Below are positions 6,088 through 13,829 of a DNA stretch of 13,862 nucleotides, piece by piece. How positions within the stretch are numbered: the stretch's first letter is position 1; each line of letters begins with the position of its first letter. The stretch covers positions 1-13,862 of the forward strand of contig JAOZMA010000026.1 in assembly GCA_029934555.1 (NCBI GenBank), written 5' to 3'. The position numbers and the translations under genes were made by a program. The DNA comes from Acidimicrobiia bacterium (GTDB lineage Bacteria > Actinomycetota > Acidimicrobiia > Spongiisociales > UBA5794). The notes under the pieces are model-generated. The model searched no databases and was not told the DNA's origin. It saw nothing but the letters and a program-made list of their open reading frames with translations.

Positions 6088-7326
6088 CTAGTAGGTGAAT
6101 GGCCACGATTTCCAGTAGTTGCGTACTCGGATCCAAATACCGTAGAGGCCGAGCGGTTCGAAGATCAGGAACCCGATCAGCAGCAGCCCGTAGAGGAACA
6201 GGTTGAACTGCCCGATGTTGAGACCGGGAGAGGTACCCGGGAGGGTGGAGACGATCCCTGGATCGTCGATTCCGGTCGATACGAAGATCCCGGCGAACCA
6301 TGAGAAGAATCCGCTCCCCGACTCGGCCACGGAGGCGAGGAACCCGGTGAAGTCCTGCACGATCCTCGGGAGCAGAATCACGAACGCCGAGCCGAGGAGA
6401 GCCCCCGAGACGGTTCCGATTCCCCCGATGAGCAGGATGGCGACGAACTGGATCGACATGAACAAGGAGAACCCTTCCGGAACGAGGCGACCGACGAAGG
6501 CACCAAGGATCGCACCCGTCAACCCAGCGAATCCTGAAGAGAGGGCGAACGCGATCAGCTTGTTCTTCGCTTCTGCAACACCCATCACCTCTGCAGCGAT
6601 GTCCCGATCCCGAATCGCCATGAACGCACGCCCGGTCCTCGTCCGTTGGATGTTCTTCGTGATGATCACCGCCATGATCACGAAGATGAGCAGCAGGAGA
6701 TACGTCTTCGCCTCACTCGTCACGCTGATTCCGAACCATGATCCATCGGTCGTGAAGTCCAGGAACGGAACCTCCTCCTTCCAGAAGCGGAATTGCAACG
6801 AGGGGAACTCGCGGCCGGCCTGGGCTCCACCGGTGATGAACGGCGTGCTCCGGAAGATCCACTCGCCGAAGAAGACCAATCCAAGTGTCACGATCGCTAG
6901 ATAGATGCCCCTGACTCGCACGGCGGTCGGAGCGATGAGCGCCCCGACGAGCGCCGCCACGATGCCGGCGGCGGGCAGCCAGATCCAGATGGGTAGCCCC
7001 AAACCCCACGTGGACTTGCCGACCTCGCCGCCGAGGACCGCGGCGGTATACGCGCCGATGCCGACGAAGAAGGCCTGACCCAGGGAGACCTGCCCGGCAA
7101 GACCGGAGAGAATGTGGAGGCCGAGCGCGCCGATGGCAAAGATCGCCACGCGGCTGAGAAGCTTCAGCCAATCGTTGTCGGAAAGGAATCCGAGGCCGGG
7201 GATCACACCGAACGGGACAATCACCAGGAAGGCGAGGAAGGCCAACGCAGCGATCTTCTGCGTCCACGTGGGCAGCAGCGCCATCTCCGAGGAGTACGAG
7301 ACGTAGAGGCGGGGGCGAGTTCTCAT
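6088..7326 (-). CDS. livM: Branched-chain amino acid-type ABC transporter permease, LivM family
   Basis: The 412-residue protein has about ten hydrophobic segments. LivM hallmarks are LSGLAGQVSLGQAFFVGIGA (73-92) and the cytoplasmic coupling loop GRAFMAIRDRDIAAEVMGV (232-250), which contacts the ATPases. It forms the membrane channel with LivH. An extra loop near 165-205 and a polar stretch at about 335-375 separate membrane segments. The C-terminus (FEPLGLYGIWIRVRNYW) is of the kind found in Liv-like systems with companion ligases, by recollection. ATG 7324-7326 overlaps the livH stop as ATGA, indicating translational coupling. Confidence 0.95.
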   Translation of the reverse strand: MRTRPRLYVSYSSEMALLPTWTQKIAALAFLAFLVIVPFGVIPGLGFLSDNDWLKLLSRVAIFAIGALGLHILSGLAGQVSLGQAFFVGIGAYTAAVLGGEVGKSTWGLGLPIWIWLPAAGIVAALVGALIAPTAVRVRGIYLAIVTLGLVFFGEWIFRSTPFITGGAQAGREFPSLQFRFWKEEVPFLDFTTDGSWFGISVTSEAKTYLLLLIFVIMAVIITKNIQRTRTGRAFMAIRDRDIAAEVMGVAEAKNKLIAFALSSGFAGLTGAILGAFVGRLVPEGFSLFMSIQFVAILLIGGIGTVSGALLGSAFVILLPRIVQDFTGFLASVAESGSGFFSWFAGIFVSTGIDDPGIVSTLPGTSPGLNIGQFNLFLYGLLLIGFLIFEPLGLYGIWIRVRNYWKSWPFTY

Positions 7327-8312
7327 ACTCGGCGGATCTCTTCGGTACCGAACAGACCGTATGGCCGAACCAGGAGGACAACGAGCATGACGAGGTATGG
7401 CATCACGCCAGCGAACCCGAGACCGAGGAACGAGAAGGTCGCGCCGGTGAGATACGCGCCGGCGTACGACTCAGCGAGCCCGACGATGAACCCGCCGACG
7501 ACGGCTCCTGTGATTGAGTCGAGCCCTCCGATGACGATCGCTGGCAGCGCCCGGAAGGCGAAGAACGCGGTGGTGTTGCTGACACCGATCGACGAGCGCG
7601 GGAACAGCGACGAGAAGATGCCCGCCGTGGCGGCGAGGCCTGCGCCGATCGCCCACGCAAGGGCGAAGATGCGGCCGGCGCTGATGCCCTGCGCCATTGC
7701 AGCTTCCTGGTCGAACGCCACAGCCCTCATTGCCACGCCGTAACGGGAGCGGAAGAACAGCGCCAACCCGACCAATGCGATGATCGTCACGACGACGGTC
7801 GCGATCTCGGACTTGGCGATGACTGCGGGACCGATGTTGACCACATCCGCTCCCCATGGATCACCGAGGGGGCGGGGATTGGTGCCGATGAGATCGTCGG
7901 TGACCGTCCGGATCACGATGTCGAGAGCGATCGTGATCATCACGACCGAGAACAGCGGTTCGCCGATCATCGGTCGGATCGCGAGCCGCTCGAGCACGAG
8001 ACCAACCACGGCCGTGATCAGAACCGCCACCAGAGCTGAGAGGATCCACTGAACCGTGGTCGGCAGGAACGTGACGTAGCGCCCGGGGAAGTTGATCACG
8101 GTCGCGAGGTAGGCGGCGAAGAAGGCACCAAGCGCCGCCAACGCGCCGTGTGCGAAGTTGAGAACCTGGGTCGCCTTGTAGATGAGGACCAGACCGAGTG
8201 CGAGGAGTGCGTAGATCGCCCCGAGGGCGATGCCGCTGCTGGTGGCATTGGCGAACTTGTCGACGGCCTCCTGGCCGCCGGCCTGAGCGAAGACGAGGAG
8301 GTCGAGCGTCAT
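7323..8312 (-). CDS. livH: Branched-chain amino acid-type ABC transporter permease, LivH family
   Basis: The 329-residue membrane protein contains the LivH pattern GAIYALLALGLVLIYKATQV (31-50), then LNFAHGALAALGAF (51-64). The coupling loop is YGVAMRAVAFDQEAAMAQGI (191-210), followed by RPYGLFG close to the C-terminus. It partners LivM in the inner-membrane pore. ATG 8310-8312 overlaps the TGA of the upstream ligase gene as ATGA, so the two are expected to be translated from one mRNA. That tight coupling is the best sign that ligase and transporter work on the same compound. Confidence 0.95.
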   Translation of the reverse strand: MTLDLLVFAQAGGQEAVDKFANATSSGIALGAIYALLALGLVLIYKATQVLNFAHGALAALGAFFAAYLATVINFPGRYVTFLPTTVQWILSALVAVLITAVVGLVLERLAIRPMIGEPLFSVVMITIALDIVIRTVTDDLIGTNPRPLGDPWGADVVNIGPAVIAKSEIATVVVTIIALVGLALFFRSRYGVAMRAVAFDQEAAMAQGISAGRIFALAWAIGAGLAATAGIFSSLFPRSSIGVSNTTAFFAFRALPAIVIGGLDSITGAVVGGFIVGLAESYAGAYLTGATFSFLGLGFAGVMPYLVMLVVLLVRPYGLFGTEEIRRV

Positions 8313-10186
8313 GTTCCGTACATCTCCGCGATCGCGTCGTGGTACGTGCGTTCCATCGTCTTGCGCTTGATCTTCTGCGTGGCCGTCAGCTCGCCATCTT
8401 CGTGATCGAGCTCCTTCGGGATCATCCTGAACTTCTTGATCTGCTCAACCGTGGCAAATTTCCCGTTCGTCTCGGTGACGATGCCCTGCACCAGTTCGAT
8501 GACCTCGGGCTTCTCGGACAGATCCCGGTAGGTCGTGTACGGGATCCGCTTCGACAGCGCCCAGTTCCCGACCACGTCGTACTCGATCGCGACGAGTGCC
8601 GTGAGGTACTTGCGCCCATCGCCGATGACCATGGCTTCTTTGATGAACGGCGACGTCTTGAGGCTGTTCTCGATCTCGGATGGGGAGATGTTCTTCCCGC
8701 CGGACGTGATGATGATGTGCTTGATCCGATCGATGATCTTGAGGTGGGTGCCGTCGACCCACACACCCACGTCGCCGGTCTTCAGCCATCCGTCGTCTGT
8801 GAACGTCTCGGCGGTCTCTTCCGGCTTGTTCCAGTAACCGATGAAGTTCCCATCGTGCTTCGTCTGGATCTCGCCGGTCTCTTCATCGAGACGGAGTCCG
8901 ATCCCGGGGTACGGCTCGCCGACGGTCCCGACCTTGTTCCTGTCGTGGAAGTTGAGCGTCGCAACGGCAGCGTTCTCCGTCATCCCGTACAACTCGACCA
9001 TCGGGACACCGAATCCCATGAAGAACTCGATGACTTCGGGGGCGATCGGCGCGGCGCTCGTGCCCGCCCATCGACACCGTCGCAACCCGACACGTTCTTT
9101 GAGCGCACGGAACATCAGCGGATTACCGATCCAGTAGGCGAGACGGGATCCGACCGTGTATCTACCGTCGTTCTTGACGCGACTTCTACCGATGTAGGCG
9201 GCGAGTTTGTAGCTGAAGCCGTTGATGAGACGCTTGAAACGGGACGCGTCGTTCAACTTGATGAGGACCGTGGCGTGGATCTTCTCCCAGATGCGAGGCA
9301 CAGCGAAGAAGAGCGTCGGTTGGATCTCCTGGAGGTTGATCTGAACCGTCTCGATGGATTCGGCGAAGTTGAGGACAACACCGGAAGCGCACATCGTCCA
9401 GGTCGACATGATCCGCTCGGCAACGTGCCCAAGGGGGAGATAGGTGAGGACCATGTCGTGAGGGCCCGGCATCTTGTCGTCGGCGGTGCGGCCCACAGCG
9501 AGGATGATGTTGTCGATGGCGAACGTCGCGTTCTCGTTGCTGAGCATCGCCCCCTTCGGTGGCCCTGTCGTTCCCGACGTGTAGACCAGCGTGACGATGT
9601 CATCGGCCTGGGCTTCGGCCATCGTCGCTGCGACGGTGCCGGGGTGCTCCTTGCGGTGGGCCCGCCCAAGCTCCATGAAGTCATCCCAGAACATGAGCCG
9701 ATCGTCGTCGTATGACCGGAGTCCGCGAGGCTCGAGATAGATGATCGTCTTGATGTTGGGGAAAGCATCGGGACCGGCGTCGAGCATCTTGTCGACCTGC
9801 TCTTGGTCCTCGGCGATGTGGACCCTGGCCCCGGAGTCGTTGACGAGGTACTGGACTTCGGCCATCGGATTCGTGGGATAGAGACCCGTCGACATCGCAC
9901 GGATGGCGACGGCTGCCAGGTCCACGATCACCCATTCGGGGCGGTCCTCGGAATGGATAGAGACCACATCGCCCCGCTCGACGCCCAGAGCGAGAAGCCC
10001 GTGGGACGTGATGACGATCTCTTCCCACAGGTCGGACCAGGTCCGCTCCTGCCAGATTCCGAAGTCCTTGTTGCGCATGGAGACGGCGTCGGGCGTGGAG
10101 TGGGACCGATCTCGCACCATCCACGAGACCGTGCGGTAGGCATCAGAGAGATCGGGTTCACCCACGCGTTCAAGCGTCGTAGTCAC
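8309..10186 (-). CDS. AMP-binding long-chain acyl-CoA synthetase-like ligase
   Basis: This 625-residue member of the ANL adenylating family probably turns a carboxylic acid, ATP and CoA into acyl-CoA, AMP and PPi. Motifs: P-loop YTSGTTGPPKGA (202-213), YGMTEN (400-405), WLKTGDVG (467-474), DRIKHIIITSGGKNISPSE (486-504), and the catalytic Lys605 in GELTATQKIKR. The length and the N- and C-terminal patterns fit long-chain FadD15-like enzymes better than acetyl-CoA synthetases. The start is GTG 10184-10186, with GGGAGGA about 9 bases upstream. It is the first gene of the operon, directly coupled to livH, which suggests that it activates the imported compound. Fatty, aromatic and branched acids all remain possible substrates. 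Confidence 0.93.
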   Translation of the reverse strand: MTTTLERVGEPDLSDAYRTVSWMVRDRSHSTPDAVSMRNKDFGIWQERTWSDLWEEIVITSHGLLALGVERGDVVSIHSEDRPEWVIVDLAAVAIRAMSTGLYPTNPMAEVQYLVNDSGARVHIAEDQEQVDKMLDAGPDAFPNIKTIIYLEPRGLRSYDDDRLMFWDDFMELGRAHRKEHPGTVAATMAEAQADDIVTLVYTSGTTGPPKGAMLSNENATFAIDNIILAVGRTADDKMPGPHDMVLTYLPLGHVAERIMSTWTMCASGVVLNFAESIETVQINLQEIQPTLFFAVPRIWEKIHATVLIKLNDASRFKRLINGFSYKLAAYIGRSRVKNDGRYTVGSRLAYWIGNPLMFRALKERVGLRRCRWAGTSAAPIAPEVIEFFMGFGVPMVELYGMTENAAVATLNFHDRNKVGTVGEPYPGIGLRLDEETGEIQTKHDGNFIGYWNKPEETAETFTDDGWLKTGDVGVWVDGTHLKIIDRIKHIIITSGGKNISPSEIENSLKTSPFIKEAMVIGDGRKYLTALVAIEYDVVGNWALSKRIPYTTYRDLSEKPEVIELVQGIVTETNGKFATVEQIKKFRMIPKELDHEDGELTATQKIKRKTMERTYHDAIAEMYGT

Positions 10187-10267
10187 CGCTCCGCTTCCTC
10201 CCGATAGCCGACTGCGGGAGTACTTTAGAGGGTTGAACCGGCCCCCGCGCCGCCCGGCGGAGGGCTG
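10187..10267 (-). promoter_or_regulatory. Leader region of the ligase-liv operon
   Basis: This 81-bp gap contains the ribosome site GGGAGGA and, on the minus strand, TAAAGT (10227-10222), a TAnnnT-type -10 candidate about 35 bases before the start codon. No convincing -35 is present. A GC-rich stretch with the short palindrome CCGCCGGGCGG (10250-10260) follows the HEAT gene. No operator is recognisable. Confidence 0.25.
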
Positions 10268-10864
10268 TTAGGTGGGTTGGCGGCCGACGATCATCTCTGC
10301 GGCCTCGCGAACCGACGGGTTCCGGTCCTCCGCCGCCGCGTGAATCGCCGGCTCGACGGCCGGATCATCGAAGACCGTCAGGGCAACAACAGCCCTCCGG
10401 CGGACCTGCGGCGGAGCAGCAGCGACGAGCTCGAGCAGCGTCGGCAGCGCCCCATCGTCACCGATCGATCCAAGCGCCGCGACCGCCGCCTCCCTGGCCG
10501 CCCGATCACCTTCGGTCGATGCCAGCTCGATCAGCCACGGAACGGCCGACGCGTCGCAGAGCTCCCCGTACGCCGTGGCGATCGCCTCGACGACGCGGGG
10601 GTCGTCATCGTCGCGGCCGAGCATGAGAGCACTCTCCCATCCCCCATCGGTACCGCCGAGAGCCTCAGCGGCCATCGCTCGGACAGCGCCATCGTCATCG
10701 TCGGTGACGAGTCGACACAGCTCCGCTACCGAATCGTCGTTGAGGCCGGAAGCGACACAGACCGAGATCGCGAGTCGCCGCACAGCCGCGTCCCCATGAC
10801 CGAGAAACGGAAGCGGATCATCGAGCAATCGAACCAACGTCTCCCTGTCGGTATCGCGGGCCAT
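10268..10864 (-). CDS. HEAT-repeat protein
   Basis: The 198-residue acidic protein is built of helical repeats of about 30 residues. Each has the HEAT-like pattern of a hydrophobic helix, then D/P and VRxxAxxAL: VRRLAISVCVA (28-38), VRAMAAEALG (61-70), VVEAIATAYG (91-100), AAREAAVAALGSIGD (122-136), VRRRAVVAL (154-162) and VREAAEMIV (185-193). There is no signal peptide, membrane segment or catalytic motif, so it is probably a cytoplasmic scaffold. Similar repeats (PBS lyase HEAT-like) occur in many contexts and give no specific function. ATG 10862-10864 lies 1 bp after the moaE stop codon and its ribosome site is weak, so translation probably depends on moaE. Confidence 0.8.
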   Translation of the reverse strand: MARDTDRETLVRLLDDPLPFLGHGDAAVRRLAISVCVASGLNDDSVAELCRLVTDDDDGAVRAMAAEALGGTDGGWESALMLGRDDDDPRVVEAIATAYGELCDASAVPWLIELASTEGDRAAREAAVAALGSIGDDGALPTLLELVAAAPPQVRRRAVVALTVFDDPAVEPAIHAAAEDRNPSVREAAEMIVGRQPT

Positions 10865-10865
10865 G

Positions 10866-11321
10866 TCACGAGTGATGGAGATCCTCCCTCACCCATTCGG
10901 CGCCACCCGGCCAGTGCTCCTTCTTCCAGATCGGTGCCCGGGCCTTGACCTCGTCGATGAGGTAACGCCCGGCCTCGAACGCATCGACCCGGTGAGGTGA
11001 TGAGACCGCGACAGCGATCGATATCTCGCCAACCCCGAGTTCACCGACCCGATGGATGGCAGCAACTCTCCTCACAGGCCAGCGTTCCCGGACCTCGGCG
11101 ACAACTTCGGCGATCTTGTCGACGACCTGCTCGTCGTAGGCCTCGTACTCGAGGTGTGTCACATCTGCCCGCCCCGGCGAGTGATCACGCACGGTCCCAA
11201 CGAACAACACGACAGCGCCGGCCTCGGGAGCTGACACCGCGGCAACGACCGTCGTTGGATCGACCGGATCGGGCGATACAGCGATCAGATCTGACTGCTG
11301 GGATAGGTGGTGTGAGGGCAT
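10866..11321 (-). CDS. moaE: Molybdopterin synthase catalytic subunit MoaE
   Basis: The 151-residue protein matches MoaE, which converts precursor Z (cPMP) to molybdopterin using sulfur from the MoaD thiocarboxylate. Visible motifs are GAVVLFVGTVRDHSPG (35-50, Arg45 aligning with E. coli Arg39), LEYEAYDEQ, HRVGELGVGEISIAVAVSSP (90-109) and KARAPIWKKEHWPGGAEW (126-143). Lys126 and Lys133 keep the spacing of E. coli active-site Lys119/Lys126. No moaD or other molybdenum-cofactor gene lies in the window. The start at 11319-11321 is supported by GGAGAAG 6 bases upstream; the frame stays open for 172 more codons, but that part is antisense to htrA and not MoaE-like. It is probably cotranscribed with the HEAT gene. 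Confidence 0.92.
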   Translation of the reverse strand: MPSHHLSQQSDLIAVSPDPVDPTTVVAAVSAPEAGAVVLFVGTVRDHSPGRADVTHLEYEAYDEQVVDKIAEVVAEVRERWPVRRVAAIHRVGELGVGEISIAVAVSSPHRVDAFEAGRYLIDEVKARAPIWKKEHWPGGAEWVREDLHHS

Positions 11322-11346
11322 ACAATCTTCTCCGTGGACGACATTA
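11321..11346. promoter_or_regulatory. Overlapping divergent start region; leaderless htrA promoter candidate
   Basis: On the plus strand TACAAT (11321-11326) is a near-consensus -10, and 7 bases later lies the GTG start of htrA (11334), so transcription should begin at or next to the start codon. No Shine-Dalgarno lies at normal distance, and an in-frame stop (11313-11315) excludes an earlier start. On the minus strand TAATGT (11346-11341) could be the moaE -10, giving a leader of about 12 bases that contains GGAGAAG. The -35 elements are poor. The two promoters would overlap head to head. Confidence 0.5.
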
Positions 11347-12665
11347 CCAATGGGAACACGCCAGAGTCGGCGGACTCTCAGCCGGATGACTCGCAAACGG
11401 GGACATATCTGACCCCGTGGAACGTGCCGCCCGTCGCACCACCTCCTGCCTCCACACCCGTTCAACCGCAGGCGCCGGAGACCGAGACCCGTGGACACAT
11501 CTCGACGGGTGTCGTCGCGTTCATCTCTGCCGTGCTCGGCGCTGCCGCCGTCGTCGGCATCCTCGCACTTCTCGGTCTCTTCTCGACCGACACGACCGAA
11601 GAGGTCGCGGCCCCCACAGAAGCGACCACGGCCCCGGCAGGCACCGTGGTCCAGCAGATCACCAACGAGATCATCACGAACGGCGGGGATGACGCCGTCT
11701 CCGAAGCCGTCGCCATCAAGGTCATTCCCTCCGTCGTCACCGTCGAAGTCGGTGACCTCGAAGAGAACGTCTTGACCCTCACGGGCAGCGGGTCGGGCGT
11801 GATCATGGACGACGGGTTCATCGTCACCAACCATCACGTCATCGAAGATGCAACCGTCACCCGGATCGTTCTCCAGGACGGTCGAACCTACGACACCGAG
11901 ATCGTCGGCTCAGACGCGTATTCGGATCTCGCCGTGCTCAAGATCGACATCGAAGGTCTCCCCCCGATCGAATTCGGCTCCACGGATGAGGTCGTGATCG
12001 GGCAGTTCGCCGTCGCCGTCGGCAACCCGCTCGGTCAAGTCGGTGGCGCTTCGCTCACTACCGGGGTCATCTCAGCGCTCTCCAGAACCGTCGAGGTCGG
12101 CGACCAATCACCGCTCTACGGCATGCTCCAGACCGACGCTCCCATCACATCGGGGTCGAGCGGCGGCGCCCTTGTAGATGCCTCGGGAGATCTCATCGGC
12201 ATCACGTCGGCTATCGGCGTTGGGCGCGGTGGCGCTGAAGGCATCGGATATGCGATCCCCGTCGATCTCGTCCGACGCATCACCGATGAGATCATCGAGA
12301 CCGGCAAGGTCCTCCACGGGTTCATCGGTATCTACGGCACCGACTACATCGAGACGGCCGACGATGGCGCTCTCGTTCCCGGCGGCGCCGAGATCGCAGA
12401 ACTCTGGGATGGAGAAGAGGGATCTGCCGCTGGACGCGCTGGATTCGAAGCGGGCGACGTCATCGTCTCAGTCGAAGGAGTCGAGATCACCTCGATGGAA
12501 GATCTCGTCATCGAACTGCGACTCTTCCACGTTGGAGATGAGATCGAGATGACCGTGATGCGTGACGGCGAACCGTTCACCGCCTCTCTGGTCCTCGATG
12601 AGCGACCGGAAGATCCCGCACCGATCGTCGAAGAAGAATATGAAGAGGCACCCGATGACGAGTGA
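11334..12665 (+). CDS. HtrA/DegP-like membrane-anchored serine protease with PDZ domain
   Basis: The 443-residue protein has a disordered Pro/Thr-rich cytoplasmic N-terminus (1-55), one membrane helix (about 58-82), a Thr-rich linker, a trypsin-like domain (about 125-325) and a PDZ domain (about 328-420), then an acidic tail. The catalytic triad is intact: His168 in TNHHVIE, Asp198 in YSDLAVLK, Ser276 in TSGSSGGALV. HtrA proteins degrade or refold damaged exported proteins; the active domain faces outside the membrane. One PDZ domain and a membrane anchor are usual for actinobacterial PepD/HtrA types. The start is GTG; the next in-frame Met is residue 158, inside the protease domain. The 3' end overlaps the next gene by 11 bp. 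The precise HtrA paralogue is not assigned. Confidence 0.93.
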   Translation: MDDITNGNTPESADSQPDDSQTGTYLTPWNVPPVAPPPASTPVQPQAPETETRGHISTGVVAFISAVLGAAAVVGILALLGLFSTDTTEEVAAPTEATTAPAGTVVQQITNEIITNGGDDAVSEAVAIKVIPSVVTVEVGDLEENVLTLTGSGSGVIMDDGFIVTNHHVIEDATVTRIVLQDGRTYDTEIVGSDAYSDLAVLKIDIEGLPPIEFGSTDEVVIGQFAVAVGNPLGQVGGASLTTGVISALSRTVEVGDQSPLYGMLQTDAPITSGSSGGALVDASGDLIGITSAIGVGRGGAEGIGYAIPVDLVRRITDEIIETGKVLHGFIGIYGTDYIETADDGALVPGGAEIAELWDGEEGSAAGRAGFEAGDVIVSVEGVEITSMEDLVIELRLFHVGDEIEMTVMRDGEPFTASLVLDERPEDPAPIVEEEYEEAPDDE

Positions 12666-13800
12666 CCTTCCGTTCAGTGGCGACGGAGATGACCTCTTCG
12701 CCCAGATGTTCCGCATGTTCCAGTCATCGGGTCCGGTCAATTGGAAGATCGCCAGGGAGTTGACGAAGAATCTCGCCGGAGAGCGCGAGCCGATCGACCC
12801 CAATATCGCCGAGGAGTATCGCGAACTCGCCCATGTGGCGGAGCTCCGAATCCAAGCCACGGCCAACCTGCCTGCGCCATCTCCCGGAGAGCTCAATCCA
12901 ACCGACCGGGCAACCTGGGCGCTGGAGAACGAGCAGACGTTCCGCATCCTCATCGAGCCTCTCGGCGACAAGCTCACCGGAGGCCTCGGAGGGATTCCCG
13001 GAGCAGAGTCACTCGGCCAGATGAGTGCCATGCTCCAGCCCCTCGGACCTGCGCTTCTCGGCATGCAGGCCGGAACGATGGTCGGATTCATGGCCCACCG
13101 GGTGCTCGGACAGTTCGACACCGGGATCCCGGCCGTCGATCAAGACAAGCCATACTTGATCGTCCCGAACGTCGAGGCCTTCGCGTTCGATGCGGAAGTC
13201 GATACCCGTCAGGTCCGGTTGTGGGCCGCACTCCACGAGATGATCTTCCAACGGCTCATGGAGATCGAATGGCTGCGGGGTCACTTCGTATCCGTGGTCG
13301 AAGCCTTCTACGAGACCGTCGAACTCGACCTCACCGACGTCATGGGACAGATCGGCGCTCTCGAAGACCCGGATCAGATTCGTGAGCTTCTCGGCGAAGA
13401 AGGGGCCTCGGCGCCCGCCCTCTTGAAGGGCACGTCCGATCCGAGCCGGCTTGCTGCGATCCAGTCGCTCACCGCATTCATCGAGGGCTACGGCGACTAC
13501 CTGGTCCGCAAGGCGGGGGCCGAAGTGCTGCCACACCTCGAGCGGATCGAGATCGCCAACACCCGGCGTCGATCCGAACCCGACCAGACCGAGCAGTCGC
13601 TCCAGCAGGTGGTCGGCCTCGAACTGCAACGCCATCGAGCCGCCGATGCGGATACGTTCTGTATCGAAGTCGAGGAGCGATGGGGAGAGCCAGCTCTCGA
13701 CCGCATCTGGGAACAGCCTGAGAATCTCCCGAGCCTCGCAGAGCTAACCGACCCGGTGGGTTGGGCGGCGCGAGTGATGATGGATACGTTCGAGTTGTGA
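12655..13800 (+). CDS. DUF2342 (Zincin_2) family protein with degenerate zinc motif
   Basis: The 381-residue protein resembles the actinobacterial zincin-like metallopeptidase or 'putative hydrolase' family. It has SSGPVNWKIARELT (24-37), a Gly-rich segment (109-113), a conserved hydrophobic centre, LQPLGPALLGMQAGTMVGFM (128-147), followed by LGQFDTGIP, and then LWAALHEMIFQRLMEIEWLR (189-208). The expected HExxH helix reads His194-Glu-Met-Ile-Phe198, so the second zinc-binding His is missing. A possible third-ligand region, FIEGYGDYLV, lies at 275-284. It may be a non-catalytic relative. It has no signal peptide. ATG 12655 has GAGG 7 bases upstream and lies inside the end of htrA, suggesting translational coupling and a related envelope function. 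The reading frame is open before 12655, but that part is htrA sequence in another frame. Confidence 0.85.
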   Translation: MTSDLPFSGDGDDLFAQMFRMFQSSGPVNWKIARELTKNLAGEREPIDPNIAEEYRELAHVAELRIQATANLPAPSPGELNPTDRATWALENEQTFRILIEPLGDKLTGGLGGIPGAESLGQMSAMLQPLGPALLGMQAGTMVGFMAHRVLGQFDTGIPAVDQDKPYLIVPNVEAFAFDAEVDTRQVRLWAALHEMIFQRLMEIEWLRGHFVSVVEAFYETVELDLTDVMGQIGALEDPDQIRELLGEEGASAPALLKGTSDPSRLAAIQSLTAFIEGYGDYLVRKAGAEVLPHLERIEIANTRRRSEPDQTEQSLQQVVGLELQRHRAADADTFCIEVEERWGEPALDRIWEQPENLPSLAELTDPVGWAARVMMDTFEL

Positions 13801-13828
13801 GCTTCGATTCCGAAACTCACAACTCGAA
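13789..13828 (+). terminator. Hairpin spanning the DUF2342 gene stop codon
   Basis: TTCGAGTTGTGAG (13789-13801) and CTCACAACTCGAA (13816-13828) form a perfect 13-bp stem. A further 4 bp (TTCG/CGAA) pair inside after one mismatch. The left arm encodes the last residues and the TGA stop. No T-run follows; the heptamer array begins instead. It could be a 3'-end structure of the htrA operon. Confidence 0.55.
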
Positions 13829-13829
13829 G

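Noticed and set aside
4525..6303. 592-codon open frame on the plus strand
   Set aside because: It is antisense to the binding-protein gene and the livM end, which have clear domains and ribosome sites. Its translation is Arg/Asp/Val-rich, without motifs, as expected from the opposite strand of high-GC genes.
8198..9715. 505-codon open frame on the plus strand
   Set aside because: It is antisense to the acyl-CoA synthetase and livH start, with no recognisable domain; a shadow of codon bias. The same holds for the long plus-strand frames at 535-1500, 2800-3780 and 3780-4751.
11322..11837. N-terminal 172-codon extension of moaE
   Set aside because: It overlaps htrA antisense, has no MoaE similarity, and the ATG at 11321 has a good SD.
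12562..12654. Upstream extension of the DUF2342 frame
   Set aside because: It lies within the htrA PDZ and tail coding region in another frame; the ATG at 12655 has a proper SD.
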